A DNA stretch of 64,000 nt, from NCBI GenBank assembly GCA_950295325.1, contig OX485803.1:56621554-56685553 (forward strand). Direction: 5' to 3'. Origin of the DNA: Polytrichum commune (Eukaryota > Streptophyta > Polytrichopsida > Polytrichales > Polytrichaceae). How positions within the stretch are numbered: the first letter of the stretch is position 1; each line of letters opens with the position of its first letter. Below the pieces are notes generated by a model. That model saw only the letters and a program-made list of their open reading frames with translations, did no database searches and was not told the origin of the DNA. Position numbers and translations under genes: made by a program. Shown here piece by piece: positions 35,055-48,530 of the stretch.

Positions 35055-35275
35055 ATCCAGGGACAACCGGCGGTTTGTAGATGAACCGGTTGAATTTGAA
35101 AAATAACCGGTTGAAGTTCAAGACTTCCAGAGAATTACCAATTATGTTAGAGGAATCTATAAAATATACCTCAAGTGAATAACGCAAAACCGGAAGATGT
35201 CAACATGTAACCGGTTGGATTTAGAATCACTAGGATCTTGACCGACTATGCCCTAAAACTTCCTGGGCACTGGCC
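35055..35275 (+). repeat. Dispersed ~200-bp repeat, copy 3 of 3
   Basis: Contains AACCGGTTGAAGTTCAAGAC, CAACATGTAACCGGTTGGAT, ACTAGGATCTTGACCGAC and ACTTCCTGGGCAC. AACCGGTTGAA occurs twice at the left edge, hinting at subterminal repeats. Confidence 0.7.
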
Positions 35276-36179
35276 CATACCATTTTGGATTGAACGAATG
35301 ATCTAAATTTGTGAAGAACTTGTTGGGGTTGATAATAATTTAATGTTCAAAATATGCATCTCCCAATTTGATCTAGTCTTAGGGTATCCTCAGTCGGTCT
35401 AGGTAAAGCTCACTGCAAACCAAGACCTATCTTGCTTAAAATTGCTCAAAATTTAGAGGGAGTGCACCAAATCTTGCTTAAAATGGACAGATCCTCCCAC
35501 ACTCCCTCTAAATGTCAAAAATTTAACAGTCAAAACATTGCTCATAATAGACAGTACCTTGCTCACTGTGAGGCTTGTTAATAAAAATAATATATGCTTG
35601 TTTGTACTATTCTCCCTCTTTAATGTGACACGTTTGATCACACGAGAAAGTGTCGTACTATCCGAATGTTGCATTCTTGATACTATTACGTTTTGGGCCT
35701 CAAGTGACTTATTATTGAGGTTTTTTAAGTAACCGTATATTTCAATTTGAAATGTCATTTTGTATACACAATGGAGATACATATATATGAAAGAACATTT
35801 TTATTGAAGAAATATGCTCACAACATCACACAATATGAAGTTTCGAAATAATATAATCCCATGATGACGTCTTCATCATATCACACACTATGAAAGTAAG
35901 AATCTATTATGTTCTAATGATGTTTGTTGATGTTGGAAATCGACATCTTGCTCAATTTATTCATAAAAGATATCAGGCTCATCACAACTATAATCGAAAA
36001 CTCCAAAAAATGCCCCATTGCAAAATTTGATAGTAATTGGGCATACTCAAGGGCTTGAGGAGGCTTCACTATTGCTGAAGGTTGGTCATCCACATATCAT
36101 TTCCCCTCCACTGGCACTTCATTCAACTCCTAAACCCGAATGGACTCCTCTATCCCATGCCAAATCCTTGAACTAAACC

Positions 36180-36625
36180 ATGATGTACCTTGCATCAACA
36201 ATTCTCTCCCCTGCAAACTGCATATGTTCTTCAATAGGCACTTCTTCACTTCCAAGATTCATAGATGAAACAAGACTTGTCATGTCATTTTCTACTTCTT
36301 CCATTCTCAAGCTCTCACATTCATCATTCATGGCACAACATTGGCACTCTAAAATGCAGGTAAAGTCTTAGACATCCACAAGCTCTTTCATATGATTTGG
36401 GGAATCATCTTTCTCCACACCTAAGAGCTCCACATAATAGCATGCCTTGCATTAGGCACTATTTTCCTCAGACCTTGGTGAGTAGTAGAAGAAACAAATC
36501 GAGAGAGAACTCATTCCAAGATCTTCTTCTTATATTGAACTTTGCACGGAGCAATTATTCCCTTATCAAAGACTTGTACCACATTTGTAGCATTAGGTTG
36601 TAAGAAAACAATAGTAATATTTCTC
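36180..36625 (-). pseudogene. pogo/Tigger-like (DDE_1, CENP-B-related) transposase fragment
   Basis: On the minus strand the sequence reads LQPNATNVVQVFDKGIIAPC then KVQYKKKILE, the diagnostic motif that follows the second catalytic residue in Tigger/jerky proteins (LPPNTT...QPMDQGVI...K.YK). It is followed by LSRFVSS and, after a shift, AMNDECESLRMEEVEND and VPIEEHMQFAGE. Only this C-terminal part is left; the DDE core upstream is mostly missing and stops are present. Confidence 0.65.
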
Positions 36626-37395
36626 GATTACAATGCTCATTGCATCTTGGATATAGAGATCGATCTCAACAACTACAATCCTTAAACCCATCAACCTCCA
36701 CCCAAATCCAAAAGTGCAGAAGACTCAAAAGTATAACGAATGTTCTTGAACCAAGGTTTAAAACAACTAACTTGAGGTAAGTTTAGTTAAGTAAGATGAC
36801 TTCACAAAAGTGCAAACTCAATTTCATGAAGTTTCCAATCTAGTTCACAAACCTTCCGACCAATGTTAGCATAATGTTATAGCAATTTCATGAACCTTCT
36901 AAACTAGTTCATGATTCTTCTAAACCGATTTGACATGTGGCACACCTCAATTTCATGATAGTGGACCTTTCCCTCTAGCGACTTCGTGAATCTTACACTT
37001 TGTGGTTCTCATGTTCTCAACTTCTCAACTTCTCAACTCCTTGTTTCACATGCTTGGCCTTCTCGTTGTTCAGTTGTACCTCTTTGTTACGTGTTTATGT
37101 GGAAGCGTCTAGCTTTAACATTGATTTTTCATTGGTCTTTCAGTATAGTACCTCAAAGCCGGAAGCAAGCAATGCTAGTTCTTCTATGGTCTTTGATTAT
37201 TGTGCATCAAAGCAAGCAACACAAACCCAATGTAGTTGGAGTGTAAAATCTCGTGGAATTGAGAGTGTAGTGTGGTTGTGGATTTGATTATGGGCGCACA
37301 TCATGGTGTGTTACCGGGCAATGTGGGCACAATATAACTAAATTGAACAGTTACTTACTCTAACTGGAGCCTTAACCGGGATGTGCAACTAAATA

Positions 37396-37589
37396 CTTAG
37401 TGCATGCTACTATTCAGAGTTATGCAATGCAATATTTGTTTAATGAGAATGTCATTTACTACCAAGCAAAGTCATGAATTTTCTATAATGTATGAACAAC
37501 CTATGGAAGTTTCATTTAAAAATATTTGAATTCATGAGTAAGACGTTATTTCATTGCTTAGCTCCAAATAGTAACACACACTAATTGGA
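37396..37589. mobile_element. TA-flanked foldback MITE family, copy 5
   Basis: TA precedes CTTAGTGCATGCTACTATTC, and GTAACACACACTAATTGGA is followed by TA. About 194 bp, non-coding, with the shared inner segment (TAATGTATGAACAACCTAT). Confidence 0.72.
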
Positions 37590-40207
37590 TAATCAAGGTG
37601 CTTGAGGGAACGTAGTTAATTTTCACAACAACCAAAAATTATCCAAATGGCACAATACTACAAGGTAAGAGGTAATTGTTACATATTACTATACCTCTCA
37701 TCCATCCACACAAATAACATTTTTTTTTATGAGCACATGGTTTTTTATTTCAAATATCTCTTACTATAATAAGGATCTAGTTGCACATCCTGATTAAGGC
37801 TCTGGTTAGAGTAAGTAACCACTCGAATTAGTTCTATTGTACCCACATTCCATGCTTAAAATAGTTAGCTAATATATGAGGAAGCTAACATTTATAAGAG
37901 CCAATGTATCTCATGGCCGCACCATTGGGGTAAAAAATAAACTTTAAATCAAATTCATCAAACATGAAGTTAGCTAACTTTTGAGACCTTGCCTATTTGA
38001 AGAAATCTCAACTCATCCACACCCCTAATGCTAACTACTTATTCCAAATGAGTAGCCCAAGTTTTTTTTTTTGAAATCCCGCCTTTCATTTTCCACATCT
38101 CTTCTCCATTCCGCTATGAGGTGGACCACACTATTTCTTACATTGACCTAAATTAGCATATATAATAAATAAATAAATATCTTAATGATGGGATCTTATT
38201 GAAAATGTAATTTTCAATGTCCAAATTTGGATCAATCATGTTATTTAATTGTAATTATAACACTCTCTTTGATTTTAATCATAATGAAACATAAATGTTG
38301 TGGGCCACGATATTATGATATATCATATTTAGTGTCATGTTCAAAACTTGGGCAAGTTGACCAAACCTTTGGTTAGTCAACTTGAACTCGTTCTCTTGAA
38401 TTATCCAGCCTTTGGTTAGTGGTAATCAAGATGTGCAGCCATGCAGTTAGTTATCTACTATACAAGTTAGTCGATTTCATTAACACATAATGTTTGCTAA
38501 TTTTCCTAAGTAAATAGTGCGGCCATGAATCAAGTTAACTAGAATTTAGGTTAGCTAATCTTCACTAAGTCGTAAGTCAACTAATTCTCTTAACTAGGTG
38601 GTGTGGCTCGACCCTAATTTAGGGTCTTTGAAATCAATTATTATGTCAACAACACCTAGAATAGTCACGCCTGATCTAGAGACATGTCATTCAAAATCCG
38701 TCATGGAGAAAAAACAACATCTAGATAGTACACCTTTCACACCTTTATAACGTTGTTTTCCATTTGGAGTCATGCATTGCTATAATTTGTTTATACCAAG
38801 GCTATCATTTTTTACCAAATAGTTTATATTATCCCAATGTGTGTACTATCTATTTATCTTTTTGGGTAAAAGAATGATAGCATTGGTACAACGTATTAAC
38901 GATACGTAATTTCAAATGGTAAACCTCAGTAAAAACATGTGAAAAGTGTACTTACTTCTAGAAGTTGATTCAATGCCATAATAAGCATGTATAACTCAGG
39001 CCTACAATATCTACACAAATTTAGTTTAGAGGTAGACATTATTGCTAAGCATTGCTATGATAATGTCTTCAATTATGAGTTCGAGTTTCTTCACCAATTT
39101 GATGGTACGGGCTTGATCAATGCTCATTTTTGCTCTAGCCACAAGCCAAAAGAAAGGCATATAAAGTTTGAAATTGGTCGTGCCTATAAAAATAAAATGA
39201 AAACAAAAGTGAAAAAAATGCCCGTCACATGAAAAAGTAAATAGAAAACCAACCCATAAAAAGAAAGGCCCCCTCGACCATTGCTCGATGTTGTACCCCA
39301 TTTATAAAAGCCAAGCTTCAATTTCATAGTGACTTAGGAGATACAAGTTAGCTTTTGCACATGTAAGTAACACCTAACCGAACCCAATTTGAGTTTACGT
39401 TGAGTTTTCAATGTACATGCTCTCATGTTAGATTGAATTAGATTTATGATAGCAAATTCCAATCTCCAATCTCATACTATTATGGGAGATTGCATGTGGA
39501 TGTGATCACAAACATGAGTCAAAAATTAATTTTGGTTTGGAAAAAAATTGTTTTTGTTGAAGATTCTTGACTAGAAATAAGTGTGCTATTCATGCACAAC
39601 TTTATTCTTATCCACTAACAATAAGTAGAGAACTTGTTGTATAGGAATAAACAAATATTCTCCAAAAACTCTCAATGGTATAGATTGCCCTTTGCTTTTG
39701 CACAAGCTTTTGCATTAGCCTTGTACACGACATGTAAACCTTCTCCGTTGGCAGTTATTTAAAAAAAATGAAAACCAAGCAAACAAATAAAAACTCCTTC
39801 TTCAAATCGTCCACATTAATATGTATGATTTTTAACCATGCAAGCGATGGTGTCAAACTTGGAAGATGTTTATCATGTTGCTTTAGTATTTCCACTATCT
39901 AGAGCCACTTGCAAGTTTCATGGAAGTTGGACACTTTGGATGCTTTGATGCGAGTATCATAATGCGGTTAAGAGTTGGAGAATATGGATTGGAGGGCAAT
40001 ATTTGAGTTATGGCGTAACACGAGGAATCAAACTGTTCTTATCTTGGACTAAACATTATATCTATTATTCTTGTATATATATATATTTTTTATTTTTGAA
40101 AGAATATGATTGCATCTTCAATTTTGTGTGAAAAGATTAAGAGTTTGTCAACCCGTCATTTGAAAGATCGCTTTTCGAAGTTCTCCATCACATGAAACGA
40201 AGGTCGA

Positions 40208-40222
40208 CCCCCCCCCCCCCCC
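40208..40222 (+). repeat. Poly-C tract, 15 bases
   Basis: Uninterrupted C run between AAGGTCGA and GATCAAAA. Confidence 0.9.
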
Positions 40223-40904
40223 GATCAAAAAGGAGCACTAGGCGTGATGGATATTATGAAGTACACAACATGGACATGGATAATACGGTATATATTACGT
40301 GTAGCGGAGCGTACACAACTAAGGAGTCTCACTCTATAATTAAGTAAAGGCCCAGTAAGGAAGCCTCCTTACTAAAGTGGATAACCACTATGTCTAATTC
40401 CGGAGAGATTGCGAGAGTGGAATATAAAGAGTTTATTATTATAAGTGTCCCTCGAGTGAGTTGGAGGCGAGGCCACGGCTCAACAACTTGCAATGATTTT
40501 TGGAACCCTTCTTTAGCAATACTAACTTCAGTTGGCAAAAAAACCTCATATGCCAAAAACAAGACGTACATAATATTGTTTATAAAATGGTCTCGTTAGC
40601 AATTAGTAATTGCAGTGTTTGTCATTGTGTATATGATCCCATGGGCCATGCTGGCAGGGCTAGGTGTTGTCTTGTTCTTAGGGCTAGCTGGATCCCCACC
40701 AATCTTATCTAAGGTGAAAATGCAGTCAACTATATTAGAATGGAATACGGAAATGGGTTTCTTTAGCTGATTCGACTCCAAATTAGCATCAGAGGCTCTG
40801 AATTAGTCTTACGGAATCCAGTTGGCATGAATCAATTTAAATACATTGGGGTCGTGTTATTTATTGCGTACTATTCAAGTTGTAAAAAATTATTGGGGTT
40901 CTTA

Positions 40905-41397
40905 GGGCCGCTTCACACTATGGCTGAAGGTCGAGAGGCCGTCGATTTCCACCAACCAGATTGCATGAAACCAAGAATTCGGCCTCTTGACCCTTCACAC
41001 CAAAGGGTCAAGGTCCAAAGGCCGTCGCTCTCCAAAATGCCTACATGGCAGTGTTTTTTTTGACAAAGGCGACAAACTCTTGAAGGAAGTTTGGGTGGGG
41101 CAGGGATGTAAACCCAAACAATGGTCGAGAGGCCGTCGATTTTTTTCAATAATAAAAAATCAAATTAATGACAAGATCTTGGCCATTACATTGGAGGGGT
41201 TGTTTTGGACAGGGAATAGAGTGGGATGCTCCTTCTTCCTTTGGGCTTGGCCTTTGGAGGCTTCACACTATGCTCGGCCGAAGGCTCCAATTCCTTTATT
41301 TCATTGGCTATTCAACCCATTTCTTTGGACTCTCAACAAAGTTTGGCCATTCAATCCCACAACCTCTCAACTCGGACGCCCATAGTGTGAAGCGACC
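40905..41397 (+). mobile_element. Tourist-like MITE, copy A
   Basis: About 493 bp bounded by GGGCCGCTTCACACTATGG and CCATAGTGTGAAGCGACC, with TTA before the left end and a decayed site at the right. Multiple TCGAGAGGCC-type motifs occur near both ends in both orientations. A 132-codon frame at 40987-41385 lies wholly inside and is taken as chance. Confidence 0.82.
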
Positions 41398-44300
41398 ATG
41401 AGTTCAAGCAACACATCTAGCATCGCCACCTTTCATGCTTGAAAGTTGTTTCCTTAGTTGATTTGACCCCTTGATGTAGTGTCAGAGACCATAAATAAGT
41501 CTATTGGGATTCAATTGGAATAAACCAATCATAAAACATGTTGGGGCATGTTTTTTCCTCGGGACCATCTTTAACCTTAGTAAGATTGGGTGGGGGGCCT
41601 ATCATAGTTCAACAAGCAAGAAGATGTCTACCGTTGGCCATGCACCACCTTTCTTGAAAATTTTGGTCATCGATTTTTTTTTGCAAAAATACGTTATTTG
41701 TAAAATTGTATTTCCAACATAACAAAAACATAATCCTACATTAGTCAGGCCTCACCGCTTTCGAGACCAATCATTGCCTTGGCTTGAATATTCAATTGGC
41801 AAGGTTGCCAAGGTGGTGAATCTTGAGCACAATATTGGACCAAAGCAACCATTTTTTTTTGTTATCCCTATAGAGTATATCATGGGATAGTAGCATAAAG
41901 CCAAGAGGATATTATCGCGAACAAGATATACAAGTATGTTAGATATTCTGCCTCACTGAAGGTTGTAATTATCGGGTACAAGAGTACCTCTCAAGTGGAG
42001 GTCAAACACGCCCAAAACTGGAGGTTTTCACAAAAAGTCATCTCAGATCGGAGAGGTGAAACTGGATGTTTTGAAGCTGGGGGCCACACTACTATACATG
42101 TGCAAATGAGCCGCCGCTTTCATTAGTTTAGTGACACCCCGCCTCAAAGATGACCACATTACCAAAAAATCCCAATACTAATTTAAAACATCTAAGACTG
42201 TGGGCCATGTTTTCTTCCCATCGTTTTTCAAGAGTTGACAGTTTGGTGGGAAGGAAAAACCCCCGTTCCCAGCTGCTAGTTCAACGAAGAATCGACTTTT
42301 TATTTAGCTCCTAGAATGCTAGGAAGGTGGCATCAACAATGGGGGAAACCGGTTGTTCATGTGTGGCCCCCCTTCACTCATCGAACATAAAAACCTTGAA
42401 CTAGTATGCAATCCAGATGTTACTTTTTTTAATTCATTAGATGTTGAAATCAATTCCAAAGACCCCCAAATTAGTATATTAGTAAAAGTGAATGTAAGAT
42501 ATATCAAACACAAAACATTAGAGGCTTGGGCTTTGATTCTAGGTGGATGACATTCCCTCTTGGCCATCATAAACCTCTGGAGGCAAAAGCCTCGTGTCGA
42601 GAAAATCAAACATTGAAACAATATGATCGTAGACTTTCATTTGTATTGTGAACATCACACATTTCATTATGTTTTCATCCAAATTATAGATGTACTTAAC
42701 AAATTACGACATTAAGCTTGTTTCAACACGAAACTATGTTTTAAGTGAATCTAGACTTCTTTAGGGTTTGGGACAAATGAATTTCTATATGTGCACTTCT
42801 ATTGGCGGGCCCTATGATAGAAATGATAACAACTATTTTTAGATTTTGGCTGCATCTCTTGTTGTAGCATGTATTAGTTGCATGCACACTATGTCAATCG
42901 TGAAAAATCACACATCTAAAGGAATTATTCAATCATATTTTCTTCTCATAATTTGTATTACTGAGATTTTTATCATATTCTTATAAGTTCTCTCTCCCTT
43001 CAAATAATTTGTTATGCAATGTGCATGTCTCAACTATGCAAAACGTATTCTCATCTACATGATTAACTTTGAACAAGTATTTTCTCCATATTCCCTTAAA
43101 TCCTAGTTACGAGCACGATTTGAAGCCCAAAGGGACAATCGCAACACTCACAATCAAGTGGACTTTGATCTTAGTGTGACCCCACCGACGACTATAACTA
43201 ACGAACCCATTAGAAGCGCAAACTAGGTGTCCAACATTGGTGCACCCGCTTTAGGGCACACACATAACGTGCACGTTTTGGAGCCTAGTTTGTGAGGGGG
43301 AAAACACAATGGCCATCATTTTTTTGCGTGAAAAGGCTCTTGCCTAAAACCTCTTTCATGGCCCACACCCAAAACCAAACTTGTTGCATCGACACCATTT
43401 TGAATAAGTTAAATATGGTGTTCTTGTGACACCACTTTCACCGGTTCGGGATGCGGTTGCGTGCATGGGGAATGAATCCCGAGCGAGAACATTGGGTGGG
43501 CCTTTCCTTGGGTCCCAACCCAAATGCTCCTAAACATGAGGCCGGATCCCCATGTGAAGCACCAACTTGGATGAATGTAGAAGTGGTAGTAACAATGCAC
43601 ACACATTATCATACAAGTGCGGATGAAATGAACCACTTTCAAAGAGCTCGCGGGCTCATGCTAACCATGTTGAGGAGCCTAGTGGAAACGTAACATGTCT
43701 AAATTAAATATGGTCAACTCGTCCCAATCTAATATCACTGGATTAATTTGGATTTTTGATGTTAAATCTACTTCCCAATAAATCCGAACTATGAGGGATT
43801 CCCAACATTCTCATCTTCAACTTCCATGGCTTTCACAAGGAAACCCTTGGCCTCTTAAAGAAACGTCATGCCCGATTATCCAAGCACACACATAGACACT
43901 ACCTGGTAGGATTGTGGGGTTCAAAACACACTTTTTATTTGACATGGGAGGTCACTGCAATATGATCCCGTTTACATGTGTCGAGTGCAATCTATTATGA
44001 GCTGACTATATATTTCGCAAGGCGTTATAATATCTATGAAGTAGCATGTATGTCAAATCTTGGGTTCCCGTATACTAAGAAACACTTGCAAGATTATAAT
44101 ATTAGATGTATTGGGTTTCCGAGCTATGATCTTGGGATATACAATTCTAGCATCCCAAGCAATGTTGTGTAGCCATCTTCAAATGCAATTTGATCTCAAA
44201 GTTTTAGAGTCCAGTTGAAAAATGGATTGAACTTGATTCTAAGGTTCATGAAGCTAGAAAAAACTTATGGGATTAGAAGTAAGTTACAACATGATGGTGT

Positions 44301-46469
44301 CAAAACAACTAATTTCACAAAGTATTAAAGTGCATTGGCCTTAGTAAGATGGTGACAATTAGGGATGTGGGATGCAACTAAACCTCTCATTTTCCAAACC
44401 ATTTGAGCCTCAAAATGTATTTAATTAGAGTGGTTTTTTTTAAAAAAAAAATCAAGAATTGTGATTACATTAATATATGAACATCTTCAATCATATCATT
44501 ATAACAATCATGAGTTCTTGATCAATCATAAATAGATTTGGATGCTCAAAATCTACTTCATAACGGCAAAGAACCGGTGACAATGACTTTGTAGTGTACA
44601 TAAGGCTTACAAGGTTTGGAAAATCAACACACATGTTACGGGTCCAGTAAAAACAAAATGCCCCTATAGGTTTGTAGTTAACCCATCCCAAATTAAGCTC
44701 ACTAGGCTAATTGGAGTCTTTTATGCTAATTTTAGGGCCATATACAAGTAAACCCCAACATTTTACCTTATATGGCTACCATAAACTTTGGCATGTTGAT
44801 TTCATCCTATGAGATATGCGAGTGTTATTTCTAAAACAAATTCTCCGTCTTTTATTGATCATATTTTCATCTTGCAATTTGTATTGCAATAATTTTTTGA
44901 AACATCAACACAAATTAGTTAAAAAAATGAACCTTTCATGTTCTTTACTTTATAGTTATTAGAAGACTTGTGCAATGTGTGTTAATTCCATATATGAATA
45001 TATGGATTCCTATCCCCCATATTGCTCACTGTTGAGTGAAGATCTATTAATACAAGTAGATGACATAGTCCAATTTCTTTTAAACACGTGTCGTTATGGT
45101 GCATGGCTTGTACTCCCCAACAAACATTTCTTTTTCCTAATTCTTTCATTAGTGATCGAGTGGTTGAGGATTTTGTTTGTGTTTGTTTGTAATTAGGTGG
45201 GTGGTTACGTGAGGTGTGTTCTTGTGGTTTTGGAGGGTGGTATTTATTCTTTGTTGTGTGGGGAAAATAGTACTCGCATGTTGGAGGGTTTCTTTAATTA
45301 TTCTAGGGAGTGCTTTGTATATTTGTTTGAATTCTTCCTTGTATATGATCGAGGTTTGGTCATGATCTTGGATTCAGTGGATTATGACTATGTTGTATTG
45401 GTAGAGTTGTTGAGGAAGGATTTATCTCGGGTGTCGATATGGACTTCAAATTCCCTTTCAAGAAGGAAGAGGGTTGTGGTTGTGGGGGATCCATCTATCC
45501 ATGTGTAACTTTAAAGTGTTGCTAATAAAACAAGGGAAGATCCCAACCCTTGAAGCATGCAATCAAATCATGTAAATTATCAAATGCCGTTGGGGATAGT
45601 CCATGTCTATGGGCTCTTCTCTCAGTTGTACTTTACATTTGCTATGACAAAAAATAATAACAATAAAATAAAAAATCCAAATGTTTCCAAACATCATGAA
45701 ATATGTGGTAATAATTATTATTTGGGAACCCACCTTTTGATGTGTCATACAAGGAGGACTACGTTTCCAGACACATATGTGCAAATACTTGAAAACATAT
45801 ATGAATACGAAGCTTCTGTCAAAACCACCACAAGGTGAGCAGACCTAAATTTTTTACTCGTCTTAAACAGACACCCATATTTGAGTGATGTGTGGTCAGA
45901 CGTGGATTCACAAATGGACACCAAAAATATATGTGTTCAATCTCAAAACATTCAAGTATTTTTCTCATTCATAAATTGATTTTTTTTAAAAGACTTTTGG
46001 GTTTCAAAAAAATTTCATTATTCTACAAACCTAGGGATGATTATGTTTAGACCATGGCCATATGGTTATTACTTTTAAAAACCTTCATTGCATATATGAA
46101 AAAATTGAGTACATTGTACACAAACCCAACTTCAGCTGCCATTGTTAGTCGATTCAAATGAGAAAACAAAGTGACGAAGTGATCATAGAAAGAGTCCAAG
46201 TAATCAAGTGCATAAATGTGAAACCAAAAAGTGGAAAGGGTTTAGGGTTTGTAAAATAGGAAATGTCGAAGTGGTTAGGGTTACAATACTCACTTTTGTT
46301 CGCCATCACTCTTCCAACATCGACATCTCTATGTGCATTGTGTAGTTGAGAACATCGTGAACTTTCTTGTGCATTATGTGTAGCATTGGTTCCACAATAC
46401 GCGAGGAGCAATTTGTAGAAACGTTTGTAGCCGTATGCATCTGTGACAACAAAACGACTTTGATCTAAA
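41398..46469. other. AT-rich DNA, no recognised gene
   Basis: The 103-codon plus frame at 45197-45508 lies in a G/T-rich strand whose complement resembles the A/C-rich coding strand of the LINE relics, but no LINE motif could be read. Other frames are short and without motifs. Confidence 0.4.
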
Positions 46470-47218
46470 ACGAGTAAATTGTTGTTTGACATCACTATGA
46501 GGTGTGCTTTGAGAAAGGTTGGATTGAGTGCACGAGTGTAGCAAAGGAAGCCATTTTTGAGTCGTAAACATGTTCTCGCACATCCAAGGTTTGCTCAAAG
46601 GTATAAGAATTGGATTATTGATGATTGGAAACGCGTGATTTTCAATGATGAGAGAAAGATAAATATGTTTAACACGGATGGTAGGTCATGGTGTTGGATT
46701 GGAGATAGAGACCGCCTTGGACCTCAACATGTTCATCAGACCATGAAGCATGATGGTGGGTCGGTGATGATTTCGGGATTCATGACAACTTTTGGGCCAA
46801 GAGTATGGTGTAAAATTGAAGGTAGGATGGATAGACTTTTGTGAAAAAATATTTTAGAAAAACTTCCTTGTGGTACACTGTACAAAATTGCAATCTTGAC
46901 CAAAATAGGTTGGTCTTTGAACATGATAATGATCCCAAGCACATGAGCAAGATCGTGCAAGAATGGTTGGCATCACAACCATATCATCTCCTTCAATGGC
47001 CTGCACAATCTCCAAATTTGAATCCCATTAAATACTTTTGGGCACTTCTCAAACAACGCTTGAACAAATTTACGACACCTCCAAGAGGTATCCGAGAATT
47101 GTGGGAGCGTTTAGTGTATCCCTATTTTAGTGAATAGGATTGCATGGCGCTCTATGAGAATATGCCATGAAGAATTGACGATGTGTTGAAGAGTAAGGGT
47201 TATTGGACCAATTATTAA
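46470..47218 (+). pseudogene. Tc1-type (DD34E) transposase, inactivated
   Basis: Reading + frames gives LRKVGLSARV, KPFLSRKHVLAHPRF, then RVIFNDERKINMF (first catalytic D at 46647), SVMISGFMT, KIEGRMDRLL, FEHDNDPKHMSK (second D at 46925), WPAQSPNLNPIKYFW and a GYWTNY end. The D-to-third-position spacing is exactly 34, as in Tc1, but the glutamate of the NPIE motif is lysine (AAA at 47030). In-frame stops occur near 46842, at YFSE|TAG near 47136 and MP|TGA near 47168, and a frameshift near 46880. The N-terminal DNA-binding half is only partly recognisable. No terminal repeats were found. Confidence 0.85.
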
Positions 47219-47431
47219 AGATTTTGTAGGCAACTTGAACAAAATTGAGTATATGTATATAGTTTCTCATTTAATTTTGCAACATACTTTCTTATTATCA
47301 ATATAATGTGAAGTTTTGCGTACTTGTGCATAATTTTTTACAATATCATATCCAATTTTCAAATTTGAAAAAAGTCATGTGAATTGTTCGTGGTTTGTCT
47401 GTTGAAGATGAGTATGTTCAAAATGTACTTA

Positions 47432-47796
47432 GGGCCGGTTCACACTATGGCCAAACTTCGAGAGGAGAAGCGTTTGGACCAAAGAAAATGCATAAATGTC
47501 CAAAGTCCGTCCTCTCGGCCTTCACACTAGAGGCCGAAGTCCAAAGGACGACGCCTCGAAAAGAGCAGCCTAGGTGGCAGCACTTTTAGGAAGTTATGGC
47601 GCCAAGAGTTCGGCCTCTCGAGCAAAGTTTGGGTCGAGCAAAATGCTCGACCCAAACTTCCGTCGAGAGGCTGAACTTTTTTTCAAGTGGATTATTTTAA
47701 TATACTTTTTCAGCCCATAGGCTTCTCCTCTCGACATAGTTTGGTCCAGAAAAGTGACGCTTCTCCTCTCGACTTGGGCATAGTGTGAACCGGCCC
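47432..47796. mobile_element. Tourist-like MITE, copy C (shorter subfamily)
   Basis: 365 bp with near-perfect ends GGGCCGGTTCACACTATGG and CATAGTGTGAACCGGCCC and TTA on both sides (47429-47431, 47797-47799). Inside are several TCTCGAC/GTCGAGAG motifs in both directions. It lies 213 bp downstream of the Tc1-type relic but is unrelated to it. Confidence 0.88.
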
Positions 47797-48530
47797 TTAG
47801 TATTGTACATCAATGTAGTTTCATACACCAGCTTTCATAAAATTTGACTTCAATTTTCAAAAGATAGTGACATAATATGCTTGGTGCCCAAATTTTGTTC
47901 AAGTTTGCACAAAAGCTTTTGCTCTCGATCTACAAGCAAAAAGAGTTATATGCAGAAGTAATTAGAAATACTTTCCACTCTGGTAAGAAAGTAATGAAGA
48001 CACATAAAACCCCTTGGACTAATATAGATGACAACTATTATTATTGATTCTCAAGAAATTTCATGTACCATAGATTTAGGAAGTTTCCCCCTGCATGTTT
48101 ATTGAAGGCTCGAGCTACCCCTCGCATCCATGGCCCTCGGGGACACATTGGTGAATAACATAGAAACTACATGCGTTAAAATATAGGGTGTCATACATTC
48201 GTAAAATAATTATATGTAATATAGGGTGCTCTAGTTGTGTAAGACATGATTGTATGTAATATAGCATTTGACATGATATCATAAAAGTATCTAAGTGGTA
48301 GATATAAGATACCATGGACATAAAGGTCTAAATATGAAAAATCATATACCTTGCACTTCATTAATGAAGAATGGATGAATAATTGTTAATTTTTGTTGTG
48401 AAGAATCGAGGATGGATGAAATCTCTTGTGAGATTTCTCCTAGGATTTCAAGGGGGTTGGGACATGAGTAGCTCAAGAGTTAAGGAGGGAGTGGGGTTAA
48501 GATTAGGGCATGACACTGGCTTGGGGAGGT

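Larger units (their letters stand above)
30660..36179. other. AT-rich repeat-filled DNA, no gene
   Basis: Contains MITEs at 32436, 33772 and 34034, the repeat at 35055 and an inverted pair ATTTAGAGGGAGTG / CACTCCCTCTAAAT near 35451-35515 whose element limits are unclear. No open frame shows a known domain. Confidence 0.5.
36660..40904. other. AT-rich DNA, no gene
   Basis: Only the foldback MITE at 37396 and the poly-C tract at 40208 are identifiable. A diverged relative of the foldback family may lie at about 38745-38935. Confidence 0.45.

Noticed and set aside
45197-45508. 103-codon plus frame
   Set aside because: No domain recognised; strand composition suggests the complement of a decayed LINE, but no motif could be confirmed.
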